Under the pieces are notes generated by a model. That model made no database searches, was not told the origin of the DNA, and worked only from the letters and a program-made list of their open reading frames with translations. DNA of 32,262 bases from Anabaena catenula FACHB-362. GTDB lineage: Bacteria; Cyanobacteriota; Cyanobacteriia; Cyanobacteriales; Nostocaceae. The translations under genes and the position numbers were made by a program. Positions 1 to 9,990 of this stretch are shown here, in pieces. Location: contig NZ_JACJTQ010000056.1 in assembly GCF_014698735.1 (NCBI RefSeq), forward strand, positions 1 to 32,262. Reading direction: 5' to 3'. Within the stretch, counting starts at the first letter, position 1. Every line of letters begins with the position of its first letter.

Positions 1-108
1 GGCATCTCTAACGCTTATTTTAGCGTACCAGCCAGCTACCTTTGCATTGGGGCATCTCACTTTTAAAAGCAGTGGCAGTAACACTTTAGCTATTTCCGGA
101 GATGTCTA
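1..108. repeat. Terminal inverted repeat, left copy (insertion-sequence end or MITE)
   Basis: Positions 1-108 are the exact reverse complement of 32155-32262. The unit ends inward with GGAGATGTC followed by TA, and TA is shared by both junctions, as expected if TA is the target dinucleotide. The octamer GGCATCTC occurs at 1-8 and again at 51-58, and the inner end GAGATGTC is its near-complement, so the first 106 bp could be a complete small element with imperfect termini. ACGCT at 11-15 can pair with AGCGT at 22-26. Insertion here cuts the exporter gene: its last six codons and stop lie in the repeat. The transposase family is not recognisable from this segment. Confidence 0.85.
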
Positions 109-2119
109 TTGTTAATGATGTTTGTAGTGTGGTAATTGCAAATCCAAATAACATCCCAGCACTCACCAAAGGCAAAGCTTCATTAAACACAGAAACCAGA
201 TCAGCTATTTGTTGTGCGCTGGCTTTTAATCTGATGCGCTGACTATACTTTTTCGCCCAAGCTGCAAAGGCTCTTTCTTCTGCCATCGCCACCCGCAGTT
301 TAGTTACTCCATTAATTAATTGAATAGTCAGTCCATAAATTGCCCCATCTACTTCTTGTTGTTGTCGTGATTTCTTAACTAAGAAAAAGCTAGAAATAAG
401 AGTGACTATACTGGCTAATAATCCTAAGCCCATCCCCACAAAAGCCAGTTGCCAACTATAAACAAACATGAGGATTAAATTGAATAAAGCAAAAATGCCA
501 CTTAACAAAGTTCTTTGGGTAGCACCATTCAATTTTTGCTGAATCTCCCTCACCGACATAACACGCCGGACTAAATCGCCAGAGGTGTACTGTCGAAAAA
601 ATGCCGGACTTAATCTAAGTAAACGATCCCAAAGCGCAGGTTGTAGAGTGCTATCAGTGAGACTTTGTACCCTCAAAGTCACAATACCTTGGGCAATACT
701 AAAAGCTAACTGAGCAAAAGCCATTGCCAACAATACCAACCCAATCTGCCATAATAAAGAGCGATCGCTATCAGGAATAGCATGATTCACTAAAATTGCT
801 GTGGCTTGTGGGGTAATCATTCCTAATAATGTGCCAATTATCCCCAAAAACAAAATACTGGCGATATCTTTTTCAATCCCCTTGATGCCAAATTTCAGTA
901 AATCAATAGCGTTGTTGATAACTTGGGGTAACGGTCGATAAATAACGTAAGCTTCCGGTGATAGTGTTTTAGACAGATATTTGTTAACAGGTGTACGAGT
1001 CCGTGCAACGGGATCAAAAAGTTCATAACCCTTACCTCTGACTGGTAACAAAGCTACTGGGCGCTTTTCCCACTGAGTAAAAGCCAACAGGGGACCAAGT
1101 TCCTGATGCCACCAACCATCTGCCAAGGTGATGCGACGGGTACGAATTTGGGAAGCGCGGGCGATTGCTGCTACAGAATCTTTGGTATTGTTGAGATCAT
1201 CTGCAATCGCGGGACGAATAGTAATTCCCACAACTCTTCCAATTGCTCCCATTGCTACTAACAGAGGAGTACCTTCTTGAAAAAACACAGTCTCCTGCTG
1301 TGGCTGCAAAACACTTGTCAGTTCTTCCAAAGCTCCCGCTACGATTTGCCGATTTAATTGTTCGCGTTCTTGAAATCTGCGATGTTCTGCCTCTGCTTCT
1401 TGATTGAGTAGTAAACTGAAATAAAAAAATAAATAATTATGTAAATTTACCAAACCTGCTTGCAGTTGGGCTGGTTCTAACTCAACAGTAGATAACATCA
1501 TTCCCACAGCTATATCTTCGGCTTCCAACCACATACCCGCTGTAAGTGGAAAAGCTGGGGAGGCGGAATTCAAAATAAGTTCTTCAATTCCCAACCAACG
1601 AGCTTTACCTTGGTGGAATTTTACCCAAAATACTGCTTTTTGCCTTATTTGCAGTTCCTCACCTGGCGATAGTGCAAAACTGCGCTCAAGTTTTGTTTGG
1701 TTGAGGTTTAATGGCATAGTCAAGACAGTTTGTTGTTGCTTGACAGCCTGACCCAGATTGTATACCCAATTTTCTATAAGTGTAATGGCTTCAGGTTCAG
1801 CTACGACGATGCGCTGTTCTAGCTCACTAACTGGTAACTGAATTAATTTCGTAGGTTCTACAGCTATTGCTTGAAATACCCATTTTCCTGGGACGATATC
1901 ATTATCTAACGGCACTGTACCAAATAAAGCTTCACCAGTGTTGACACTAAATAAGTAACGACGATGACCCGCAACCGCACCATCCTTGACTGTAGTTGCA
2001 AACAATGCCAATTTTCCAGACTGTACCACCCATAACGTTTCTAAATCGTCTAGCACCAGTGTTTCATTAACCTTCATGCCGTATAGTCGCACAGAACGAT
2101 TCACCTGAGTGTACAACAT
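86..2119 (-). pseudogene. NHLP-type bacteriocin exporter, second ABC protein, truncated before the ATPase domain
   Basis: This resembles the second ABC protein of NHLP/NHLM bacteriocin export systems, which partners the peptidase-ABC protein encoded just upstream. The first roughly 130 residues look like the cupin/cyclic-nucleotide-binding-like domain that family carries. A long linker follows, then hydrophobic segments from about residue 418 to the end that form the ABC transmembrane domain. No Walker A, signature or Walker B motif is present. Family members carry a nucleotide-binding domain after this point, so roughly the last 250 residues are missing. The final six codons (DISGNS) and the stop are supplied by the terminal repeat, showing the gene was cut by it. 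The start lies 7 bp after the upstream stop, which indicates co-transcription and coupling. The product probably cannot hydrolyse ATP. Confidence 0.88.
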
Positions 2120-2126
2120 TGTTGCT

Positions 2127-4325
2127 CTAAGCCTCTTCTGTTTTAATCAAACGAACATAAGTGCCGCCTTGTCGCCACAATTCTTCATGGCTACCCCGTT
2201 GGACAATTTTGCCCCCCTCCAGCACAATAATTTCATGGCTATCACGAATTGTACTGAGGCGATGGGCGACAACAATACACGAACAACCGCGTCGGCGCAG
2301 ATTTTGGTCAATAATTAACTCAGTTTCGGGATCAAGGGCGCTGGTTGCTTCATCTAGCACTAAAACTGCGGGATTGTTTACCAAAGCACGAGCAATTTCT
2401 ATACGCTGGCGTTGACCACCACTAATATTCATCCCTGCCTCTATTAATTCTGCGTCATACTGTCCGGGCATTGATAAAATCAGGTTGTTGATGGCTGCAT
2501 CTTCACAAGCTTGAAATAAATCTTTTTCTGGTACAGTTTGATCCCACAGAGTAATATTATCGCGCACCGTCCCAGCAAATAAAAAGATATCCTGCTCAAC
2601 CATTGCCAATGAGTTAGCGAGAACAGAATGGGGTATTTCTTTTCGGGGAATACCATCAAAGTAAATTTCCCCATCCCAAGGTTCATAAAGACCGCAAATT
2701 AATTTAGCAATAGTGGACTTGCCAGAACCACTTTTACCTACAAATGCTACTTGTTGTCCTGGTTTAATAGTCAAGCTCAAATTTTCGATTAACGGAGGCT
2801 CTAAACGACCATAACCAAAGGTGACATTTCGCAACTCTACATAACCTTGCAATTTAGGTGAAGAAAAACTGATTATTTCCTCCCCTGTTTGTCTATCTGC
2901 TTCTGAATCAATGGGATTTTGCAAAACATCATCAAGGCGGTTTAAGTCAGCTTCTAACTCTTGCATGGTACTCCCGAAATTAACTAAACTATTAACTGGC
3001 TCTAGAAAACTTTGCGTTAAACTTTGATAGGCAACTAGCATCCCAATACTGAGTTTGCCGTCCATGACTTCTAAACCACCAACAAGCAAAATAGAAGCTG
3101 TTGTCAGGGTAGTCAAAATTGTTGGTAATGTCGTGAGAATTTGAGTTTGTAAACCTAATTCTTGCTGAGTATTTAGTGCTTTAGCATAGTAACCTGCAAA
3201 TCGAGAAAATAAATCATCTTCTAGACCAGAAGCTTTCACAGTTTCTATAGTTTGGATACCAGCAACAGTAACACCAGAAACTTTGCCATATTCCTGCGCT
3301 AACCGCAAATTAGTATCAACACGAGCTTGGGATAATAATTGTAGACCAAGAATATTAATAGCAGCAAAACTAACTGCGATCGCACTCAGTACCAAATTGT
3401 ACTGAATCATAATTATCAGATATAAAAACATCATTACCGAATCAATTACCGTTGTCGCTAAACGTCCTGAAAGTACCTCTGCAACTGAGTCATTAATTTG
3501 CACACGGCTGCTGATTTCCCCTGCATAACGTTGAGCATAAAACCCAACAGGTAAACGCAGAATATGCCAGAGAAATTGCCCTGACATACTCACCGATAAC
3601 TTCACCATCAAGCGCCGCAGATAAGTCAGCCGCAATCTCGCAAGTAACGCCCGCAATACACCAGTAATGATCATGCCTAGCAACAAGGGACGCAACCATT
3701 CTTGACGGTTTTGAACTAAAACTTCATCAATAAACACCTGAGAAAAAGCTGGTACTGCTAACCGGGGAATTGTCAAAAGTAACCCTGCAAACAAGCAAAA
3801 GAGGATAGTACCCCATGAGTTCTTTAAGCGTGCAGTTAAAGCAGAGATAATATGACTTTTTTTGCCTCCCTTTTGAAAGTTTGACCCTGGTTCCATCACC
3901 AGAATTACACCTGTATATCCTTGGTCAAACTCATCGAAAGAAATACTCCTGCGACCTGAAGCTGGGTCATTAAGATAGATGCGTTTGTTGCCCAATCCTT
4001 CAACAACAAGAAAATGGTTGAAATTCCAAAAAACAATATATGGAGGACGAATAGCTTTCAGCTTTTCCAGAGGTACTTTTAAACCTTTAGCATCTAAACC
4101 ATAATTTTGAGCAGCCTTGAGAATATTAAATGCTTTGCTCCCATCTCTTGAAACCCCACACACTTCCCGCAATTTAGCCAAAGGTACAATACAGCCATAA
4201 TAGCTAAGAATAATTCCCAGAGAAGCAGCACCGCATTCTACAGCTTCCATTTGTAAAACAGTAGGAGTGCGGATACGATAAGGTTTTATGTGGTGAAACA
4301 GATGGGATAGCGGAGAAAATAACAT
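2127..4325 (-). CDS. C39 peptidase-ABC exporter (NHLP/lanthipeptide type, LanT-like)
   Basis: A 732-residue peptidase-containing ABC transporter that should cleave leaders after a double-glycine-type site and export the core across the inner membrane. Residues 1-140 are a C39 cysteine protease with the catalytic triad visible: C31 (in VECGAAS), H104 (in NFNHFLVVEG) and D120 (in LNDPASG). The transmembrane domain spans about 165-460. The nucleotide-binding domain shows Walker A GKSGSGKST, signature ISGGQRQR, Walker B VLVLDEATSALD and the switch histidine in VVAHRLSTIR. The frame is intact and of normal length. It lies downstream of hlyD and has its own copy of the CTCCCC box 46 nt upstream of the ATG. 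No clear Shine-Dalgarno precedes the start. Both precursors here end their leaders in GG or GA, so this is the likely shared maturation protease. Confidence 0.95.
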   Translation of the reverse strand: MLFSPLSHLFHHIKPYRIRTPTVLQMEAVECGAASLGIILSYYGCIVPLAKLREVCGVSRDGSKAFNILKAAQNYGLDAKGLKVPLEKLKAIRPPYIVFWNFNHFLVVEGLGNKRIYLNDPASGRRSISFDEFDQGYTGVILVMEPGSNFQKGGKKSHIISALTARLKNSWGTILFCLFAGLLLTIPRLAVPAFSQVFIDEVLVQNRQEWLRPLLLGMIITGVLRALLARLRLTYLRRLMVKLSVSMSGQFLWHILRLPVGFYAQRYAGEISSRVQINDSVAEVLSGRLATTVIDSVMMFLYLIIMIQYNLVLSAIAVSFAAINILGLQLLSQARVDTNLRLAQEYGKVSGVTVAGIQTIETVKASGLEDDLFSRFAGYYAKALNTQQELGLQTQILTTLPTILTTLTTASILLVGGLEVMDGKLSIGMLVAYQSLTQSFLEPVNSLVNFGSTMQELEADLNRLDDVLQNPIDSEADRQTGEEIISFSSPKLQGYVELRNVTFGYGRLEPPLIENLSLTIKPGQQVAFVGKSGSGKSTIAKLICGLYEPWDGEIYFDGIPRKEIPHSVLANSLAMVEQDIFLFAGTVRDNITLWDQTVPEKDLFQACEDAAINNLILSMPGQYDAELIEAGMNISGGQRQRIEIARALVNNPAVLVLDEATSALDPETELIIDQNLRRRGCSCIVVAHRLSTIRDSHEIIVLEGGKIVQRGSHEELWRQGGTYVRLIKTEEA

Positions 4326-4371
4326 ATTTATTTATACAATACTGTAATCTATTAGTGTAATTTAACTTCTA

Positions 4372-4391
4372 ATCGGGGAGAACTAGGGGAG
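4372..4391 (-). promoter_or_regulatory. CTCCCC direct-repeat box upstream of the peptidase exporter
   Basis: The minus strand reads CTCCCCTAGTTCTCCCCGAT: two CTCCCC half-sites with an 11-bp period. It ends 46 nt before the exporter ATG. A weak -10-like TACACT lies 14 nt beyond the second CTCCCCG. The same box, identical or with two changes, lies upstream of hlyD, lanA1 and lanA2. Confidence 0.75.
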
Positions 4392-4596
4392 AATTTTAGC
4401 CTGATAGAGTTATAGGTGATTTAGAAAAAAGTAAGCATTCAGCCGTCAGCACGAGGCTCTTAAACACAAATACCAGCCTGTAAATTTCTCTAATCAACAC
4501 TTGTGGAATTTGGCAAGATTCTGATTTTATGACAAACTTGTAACCGATATGTGGAAGCTGATTACTGATTATTGATAGCTGAAACTGACCTGCAAC

Positions 4597-6036
4597 TTAA
4601 TAAATACCTGTCCAAGAACGAAGTAAAGGAAGGATGTAATAAATCGGCGCTACTTCGTTTACTTTCACTTGTACTGTTGTAGTTGTACCAGAGGAAATTT
4701 TGAGGTTTGGTCCTAACGAAGATGACCATTTATAACCACTAAATGTAGTTGAGTCTTCTTGTAGTTGCACAAACGCTTGAACTCGTCCTTCACCTTTTCC
4801 TGCAAGGCTGTCTGCTATTTCTTGATTACCAATTATCGCTGCAATATCTTGTGTAGTTACAGGGAAAGCCGAAATATTCTGAATGACCCCAACTATACCG
4901 CCTTCTTTTTCGCGTTTAGTAAAACTGGGAGTCACCTGTACAGACATCCCTGACTTAATTTGCTTACCATCTTTATTGGCAAAGTAAACAAGACTCATGA
5001 GTTTGGTTTTGGGGTCTTCAGCTTCAATTGCTCCCAAACGAGTACCGGAATTAATAATCTGACCTGGAATAGCACTAACTTCTAGAATTTGACCATCGTA
5101 TTTACTGATGATTCTACTCTCTTGCACTAATTGCAGTTCTAATTGAGCAATGCGATGCTTAACTTCTCGAATTTGATTTGTTTTGTCGATGGATTCTTTA
5201 CGGTCTTGTGCAATTAGTTTTGCTTCTTGAGTATTTATATCTTTAATTTTAGTTTTAATTTCATCACTTTTATTAAGATTTTGCAGATAATCTCGTTGGG
5301 TATTAGTTGTTTGAATATCAAGTTCTTTTAATTGGCTTTCAATATCTAGAAATTGCGCTTGGGTATTAAAATATTGTTCTTCTGACTGTACTAACAAGTC
5401 TTGACTGATGACACTTTCTTGGAAAAGATTGCGTCTATTTTCAACTTGCTTTTTTAAGGTGTTGAGTAAATAGCTAATTTGTTGTTTTCTTTGTTGGAAA
5501 TTTTGACGTTTTTGTGCTATGGAAGTAAGTGTTTGATCTCGTAATCTAGGAGTTACCTGTTCTCTTTGTAAACTATTTTCTAAATCAACTCGTTGCTGTT
5601 GTAAGATTAAAACTTGTTGGTCAATTAGCTGCTGTTTAAGCTTATTAATCTCGTCATTTTGAGTTTGTAATTGCTGTAACTTGATTTGCTCTTGTTGCAA
5701 TTGCTGCTTTAAAGCAGATTGGTCAATAATACCCAGGACATCACCTTTTTTCACAGCATCTCCAGGCTTGACTTTCAAGTTAAGCAATTGACCAGAACTA
5801 GGAGATTGAAATTGCACTACATGGCGGGGACGAATTAGAATACCTTGTCCTGTAACAGTCAAAGGAATTCTGCCAAAAACACTCCACAATACTCCAACTG
5901 CAACCAAAAAGCCCATCGCAGATAAAGACAACCATGCTTGGGGTTTGACAACTTGCATTGCCTGATCTAGTCTTTCTGGTGAAGATAGGCGGTCAAGGGC
6001 TTCTTGACGGAAAATTTTACTTTGTTTTAGTTGCAT
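4597..6036 (-). CDS. HlyD-family membrane fusion protein of the bacteriocin exporter
   Basis: A 479-residue periplasmic adaptor expected to link the ABC exporter to an outer-membrane channel. A short cytoplasmic N-terminus is followed by one transmembrane helix at about 34-54. A lipoyl/biotinyl-like segment follows (SSGQLLNLKVKPGDAVKKGDVLGIID), then a long Gln/Lys-rich coiled coil at about 110-310, and then the second lipoyl half and beta-barrel, ending in a short hydrophobic tail. It matches the NHLP-associated HlyD type in length and order. The start is supported by GGAG seven nucleotides upstream of ATG. Its own CTCCCC box lies 64 nt upstream, so it can be transcribed independently of lanM1, which ends 158 bp before. 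No outer-membrane TolC partner is in the window. Confidence 0.93.
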   Translation of the reverse strand: MQLKQSKIFRQEALDRLSSPERLDQAMQVVKPQAWLSLSAMGFLVAVGVLWSVFGRIPLTVTGQGILIRPRHVVQFQSPSSGQLLNLKVKPGDAVKKGDVLGIIDQSALKQQLQQEQIKLQQLQTQNDEINKLKQQLIDQQVLILQQQRVDLENSLQREQVTPRLRDQTLTSIAQKRQNFQQRKQQISYLLNTLKKQVENRRNLFQESVISQDLLVQSEEQYFNTQAQFLDIESQLKELDIQTTNTQRDYLQNLNKSDEIKTKIKDINTQEAKLIAQDRKESIDKTNQIREVKHRIAQLELQLVQESRIISKYDGQILEVSAIPGQIINSGTRLGAIEAEDPKTKLMSLVYFANKDGKQIKSGMSVQVTPSFTKREKEGGIVGVIQNISAFPVTTQDIAAIIGNQEIADSLAGKGEGRVQAFVQLQEDSTTFSGYKWSSSLGPNLKISSGTTTTVQVKVNEVAPIYYILPLLRSWTGIY

Positions 6037-6100
6037 TGTACTTCTCCAGTGCCTAGAACTGCTAAGGGAATACTTTGATAACTATTAAGATTAGAGATCA

Positions 6101-6120
6101 ATCGGGGAGAACTAGGGGAG
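6101..6120 (-). promoter_or_regulatory. CTCCCC direct-repeat box upstream of hlyD
   Basis: The minus strand carries exactly the same 20 bases as the copy at 4372-4391. It ends 64 nt before the hlyD ATG. TAATAG, a plausible -10 hexamer, starts 15 nt after the second CTCCCCG. Confidence 0.78.
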
Positions 6121-6194
6121 GTAAAGGTAAATAGTCTGTGTTCATCAGGTAAAGTACGATGCCAGGAAATTAGTCATAGGGTACTTCTGAACTT

Positions 6195-9100
6195 TCATAG
6201 TTTAGGAGGTTCTAATACCAGCACAGAGGGAATCTTTTCAGGTTCCGCAAGGCGTAGCAATTCATAACCTATACCTGCAAGTCCGGTCATTAACCCTGGT
6301 GTTTCTACCCCCAAGGGAACACCGCAAAGCCAGCCTTGCTTGTCTATACTGTCGAGGATGAGCGTCGTCAGACAATCAAGTTGTATTTGATATTGACTAT
6401 CTTGCAAGATAGAACTGGCTTGCAAAATTAGTTCTAGGTTGCCTAAATCTCCGTGACAGAGGGAGTGATTGAACCCAAATCCCTGCTCTAAGGTTGTTTT
6501 GATCGCTGTATTAATCTCGGCTCGAATTGCCAAATCGTCTATATAAGGGAGACATCGTAGCCTTGCTAAACCGATACCAGGCGCACCATGACACCAAGCA
6601 GTCATACAGTAGTGCTGATTTGATTTATCCTTGGTTGGTGCTTCTCGCAAGTCAAGCCAATTACTCAATTTTGGGTAAAAGAGACTTCGCTCGTAGGTAA
6701 TCCCATCTAAGGCGGCTTGGTAAAAATCACGTTCTCCCGTCAAAGCAGCAAGTTCCAATAACGCCCAAGCAATACCCGCTGCTCCATGAGAAAAGCCACT
6801 TAAAGCTTCGGAGCTTCCTTTTTTGATCACCCAAGCTCTTCCCTGCTTTTTGGGGGTTGCTTGGCTCACCAAGCGTTCCCCACATTGTCGCGCCAGTGCT
6901 AAAATTTTCTCGTCAGGTTGACAGCGATAAAGAGTGATCAACCCGGCAATACATCCTGCCGATCCAGCTATGATGTCTAACCGTTCATCTTCCGCAATCA
7001 GGGAGGGAAGCAGTTCGGTGAGTGCTTGTGCTTCTGAGAGTAAGGATGGCTTATTCCATAAACTTCCTAAATGGCTCAGGGTATAAATAATTCCACCTAG
7101 ACCGTTAAAAGCACCAATGGACTTAATGAAGCCTTGATCTCGCTCGATGATTTGTCTTTGTACTGTTCTTAAGGCTGCTTCCGCTAAATTCTTGTAGCGT
7201 TTCTCCCCAGTAAGCTCGCCCAAATAAGCGAGAAAAAATACAATACCTGAAATGCCATCGTAGAGATCGATTTTCAACGGACGGACAGACCACTGTTTCT
7301 CGTCCATCCAGTTTAACCCTAGCCACGTCGCGTCATCTTCTCCGCGCAGTGCCAGCTCTTCGAGGTGATCGCCGATCGCAATCGCACCAGACAAAAGCCG
7401 CTCCCTATTTCCTTTTTCTTCTGTTTTTTTGTCCTGTCCTATTGAGGTCAGGTGCAGAGGTTCTCTCTTTGCCGATTCAGGTTGCTCGGTTTCCAGTCCC
7501 AAGGTAGCGAGAGAGGCGCGGATAAACCAAATCTGGCGATTCATGTCCTGTTGATTAAGTTGCTGGAGATGTTGCTGGACAATGGTCATGCCAGATTGGG
7601 TAAAATAGTCAGGAATTAACTCGTCAGTGCTGGTATACAAATCACGAGACATCGGTCGAGTCGTAAAGATGGGAATATCTTCTTGCCACAAATCCTGTTG
7701 TTCGGCGGCAATGACTTTCTCTAATTCTGGACGATATTTGACATCAATCCAAAGGCGATCAAAACACCGCTCTCGATCTAGTGCATCTCTTAATAAATCG
7801 GGATGGCAACTTTCCCAGAGTATCTTCGCATAAGTAGCTGTGTTACGCAAAATGACGCGCACTTCATCATTTGCGAAACGGGTGAGAGGGCTATCCAAGG
7901 AGAGGAGTTCATCTCGATGCTTGACTAAGAGTTGATAGATTGAGGTAAACCCGGCAATAATCGATTCGCTATAGTCGAGAACATTAACGAGTTTTCCATC
8001 CAGGCTTGGGAGATTTTTACCGACGGGCATCTCTACTTGCTCACGAGTTAGCCGCATTTCATCAGTTCCTTTCCCCTCCCAACTAGACACCCCTCTGGGG
8101 ATAAGTTGTCCGGGTAATCCACCTAATCCACTAATATCAATACCTTCTAATTTGTCGTTACCCCAGTTTTTCCGAGGCAGCAAACCCACCCGCAAAACCG
8201 AGTAAGCCATTTGAAGATTGGCGAGGGTTTGCGATTGGGAGTTATCTAGTTCACTGTTATAGGGATGGAAGAGCGCTTCTAAATCGATCATTATCGGGTA
8301 CTCGCTGATGGCGATCAGATTTTCGTGGTGGAAATCTGTCGCTGCTAAAGCATAGAATAAAGCTAAATATCCGCCTTGCCGCTCATAGAAACGCTGTATT
8401 TGCTCTACATTAGTACAGCTTTTTGCTTCTATAAATTCAACCCAGCCATGATCGCCATAATTAAGAATTTTCAAGAGTTGAAAAGGGGGATGGTTGCCCC
8501 GTTTATTCAACCAAGCAAGGAGTTCTTGAAAGTGTACGTCAACATCTAGATTTTTCGGTTTGTATACTAGCTTTAAGCCCGATTCAAATTTAGCTATCAT
8601 AACTGATTGCCCGCCGCGATGGCTATCTCCTAATCCTCCTTCTAAAGCAACTAGCAAACCTGGCGATGTTCCTTGATTAAATGTATTGATGGTATCTTCC
8701 CAATCGCTGCATAGATGTCGAATAAACTCCAAACTGTTTTTTAGCCAATGGTTAATGACAATCGTCAATTGACGCGCTAGTACGGGGTATTCTTGAAAGA
8801 TAGCTAGGGCGAGTTTTGGTTGTTTTAGACGTTCGATAAAGCTCTGAAATCGCTCCTTTGATGTCTCATTTTTTAAGACACCCTGGAGACGGGCAACGTT
8901 AAGTTCTAAGACCATCGTGCGACTCAAAATTGAAAGTAGCTTTTTTGGTAAATCAGCCAGTAATATAAGTCTGATTGTTTGAGGATCTAAAGGTAAATCT
9001 TGCCTGGTTTCGAGCAAAGTTTTAATTTCTTGATCTAATTTCTCTAGTGCTTGATTAATTAGAGGTTCGATGGCGTATAGAAACTCTACTTCTATTAGCT

Positions 9101-9458
9101 CTGAATCTAAACATATTCGAGTCAAGACATCGCTAGGACTAAAATCAGAGAAAGTCTGTTCCAACTCTAGCAACCAAGTAGGTTTTTTAAACAGACGAGA
9201 TTTTACTGATTCGCTCGGTTCGCTCAAAAGGTAAAGAAGTTCACTTTCAGTCAGATTATCGAGAGATAGCCGTTTATGAAAAAATGAATCTTCATTAAAA
9301 GGAGATTGCGACTGCCATTTGTGAATTTTATGTCGAGCTATATCGGTAATAAATTTTTCCCTTTCTTCTATAATTGGTAATGAAGCAGTTCTTTCCTTTC
9401 TTTCCTTTAACAGAGTAGCGCGATACCAATCAGGAGATTGCAAATGTGTGCGATTCAT
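6195..9458 (-). CDS. lanM: Class II lanthipeptide synthetase LanM (canonical CHG cyclase)
   Basis: A 1087-residue bifunctional enzyme that phosphorylates and dehydrates Ser/Thr in a precursor core, then adds Cys thiols to form lanthionine rings. The N-terminal dehydratase (about 180-640) has the kinase-like motifs LVYKPKNLDVDVHF, DFHHENLIA and MIDLEALFHP. The C-terminal LanC-like cyclase (about 730-1075) has GFSHGAAGIAW, WCHGAPG and SLCHGDLGN; C956, C1001 and H1002 are the expected zinc ligands, the canonical Cys-Cys-His set. A final GLAGIGYELLRL motif is intact. The start codon has AGGAAG upstream at normal spacing. It lies about 530 bp downstream of lanA1 with no CTCCCC box of its own, so it is probably transcribed from the lanA1 promoter through the structured intergenic element. 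lanA1 is its likely substrate. Confidence 0.96.
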   Translation of the reverse strand: MNRTHLQSPDWYRATLLKERKERTASLPIIEEREKFITDIARHKIHKWQSQSPFNEDSFFHKRLSLDNLTESELLYLLSEPSESVKSRLFKKPTWLLELEQTFSDFSPSDVLTRICLDSELIEVEFLYAIEPLINQALEKLDQEIKTLLETRQDLPLDPQTIRLILLADLPKKLLSILSRTMVLELNVARLQGVLKNETSKERFQSFIERLKQPKLALAIFQEYPVLARQLTIVINHWLKNSLEFIRHLCSDWEDTINTFNQGTSPGLLVALEGGLGDSHRGGQSVMIAKFESGLKLVYKPKNLDVDVHFQELLAWLNKRGNHPPFQLLKILNYGDHGWVEFIEAKSCTNVEQIQRFYERQGGYLALFYALAATDFHHENLIAISEYPIMIDLEALFHPYNSELDNSQSQTLANLQMAYSVLRVGLLPRKNWGNDKLEGIDISGLGGLPGQLIPRGVSSWEGKGTDEMRLTREQVEMPVGKNLPSLDGKLVNVLDYSESIIAGFTSIYQLLVKHRDELLSLDSPLTRFANDEVRVILRNTATYAKILWESCHPDLLRDALDRERCFDRLWIDVKYRPELEKVIAAEQQDLWQEDIPIFTTRPMSRDLYTSTDELIPDYFTQSGMTIVQQHLQQLNQQDMNRQIWFIRASLATLGLETEQPESAKREPLHLTSIGQDKKTEEKGNRERLLSGAIAIGDHLEELALRGEDDATWLGLNWMDEKQWSVRPLKIDLYDGISGIVFFLAYLGELTGEKRYKNLAEAALRTVQRQIIERDQGFIKSIGAFNGLGGIIYTLSHLGSLWNKPSLLSEAQALTELLPSLIAEDERLDIIAGSAGCIAGLITLYRCQPDEKILALARQCGERLVSQATPKKQGRAWVIKKGSSEALSGFSHGAAGIAWALLELAALTGERDFYQAALDGITYERSLFYPKLSNWLDLREAPTKDKSNQHYCMTAWCHGAPGIGLARLRCLPYIDDLAIRAEINTAIKTTLEQGFGFNHSLCHGDLGNLELILQASSILQDSQYQIQLDCLTTLILDSIDKQGWLCGVPLGVETPGLMTGLAGIGYELLRLAEPEKIPSVLVLEPPKL

Positions 9459-9990
9459 CAGATTAACTTCCTAGTTATTGTTTTTTAGAGCATTTTATTA
9501 AAATGAATTATTTGTAAGCATTCAGCTTTTAGCTATTGTCATCACAAAAATGGGTAAGCTTGCTGTTTTTGAGATATAAAACCCCAAGCTATAGGAAATT
9601 GGACTCCAACTAAGTTTTCACTCAATGCTGATGTCTAAATACTTACAAAGAAGGCAGAAGGCAGGAGGAAAGAAGTATGAATAAAAACTTTAGTTCTGGG
9701 TTTAAAGCCCAGTTCAAAAAAGAATTGTATCGAAATGCGTAGCACGAGATACAAAGCGTCCTTGCTCCAATCCTACGTTTTTAAACGTGGGTTCCTCCTG
9801 CCTCCTGAAAGATATTTTATATTTAGATTGCAATGAGCCGCAAAGTAATACTTAAAACCTTACTATGATTTCAAAAAATGAGATCAACTTGAAAACTAGG
9901 TTCAGCTTCTGATAATTTCACAAAGCAAAATTTTAAACAGTAAAATTATCAAGCATTAAATTGCGGCTAGTTGTATTTTATGACTAATGT
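9459..9990. other. Intergenic region between lanA1 and lanM1
   Basis: About 530 bp without a credible gene. The part nearest lanM1 (9459-9650) is AT-rich with no recognisable promoter box. The centre holds a hairpin-rich repeat (9660-9802). The part next to lanA1 (9803-9990) shows nothing recognisable. Confidence 0.6.
9660..9802. repeat. Hairpin-rich small repeat element flanked by an 11-bp inverted repeat
   Basis: GGCAGGAGGAA at 9660-9670 is the exact inverse of TTCCTCCTGCC at 9792-9802. Between them are three stem-loops: 9693-9715 (CTGGG pairing with CCCAG), about 9727-9752 (GTATC pairing with GATAC, enclosing TGC/GCA), and 9772-9791 (CCTACGTTT pairing with AAACGTGGG, one wobble). It sits between lanA1 and lanM1 and may be a MITE-like repeat that also limits read-through or protects the precursor mRNA. 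No U-run follows the hairpins, so it is not a simple intrinsic terminator. Confidence 0.6.

Noticed and set aside
7627-7833. Plus-strand open frames inside lanM1, lanM2, the exporter and the kinases
   Set aside because: They lie opposite or out of frame within clearly conserved coding regions and have no motifs of their own.
9459-9700. A fifth CTCCCC box in front of lanM1
   Set aside because: No match to either half-site pair is present here; the same holds for 16949-17131 in front of lanM2.
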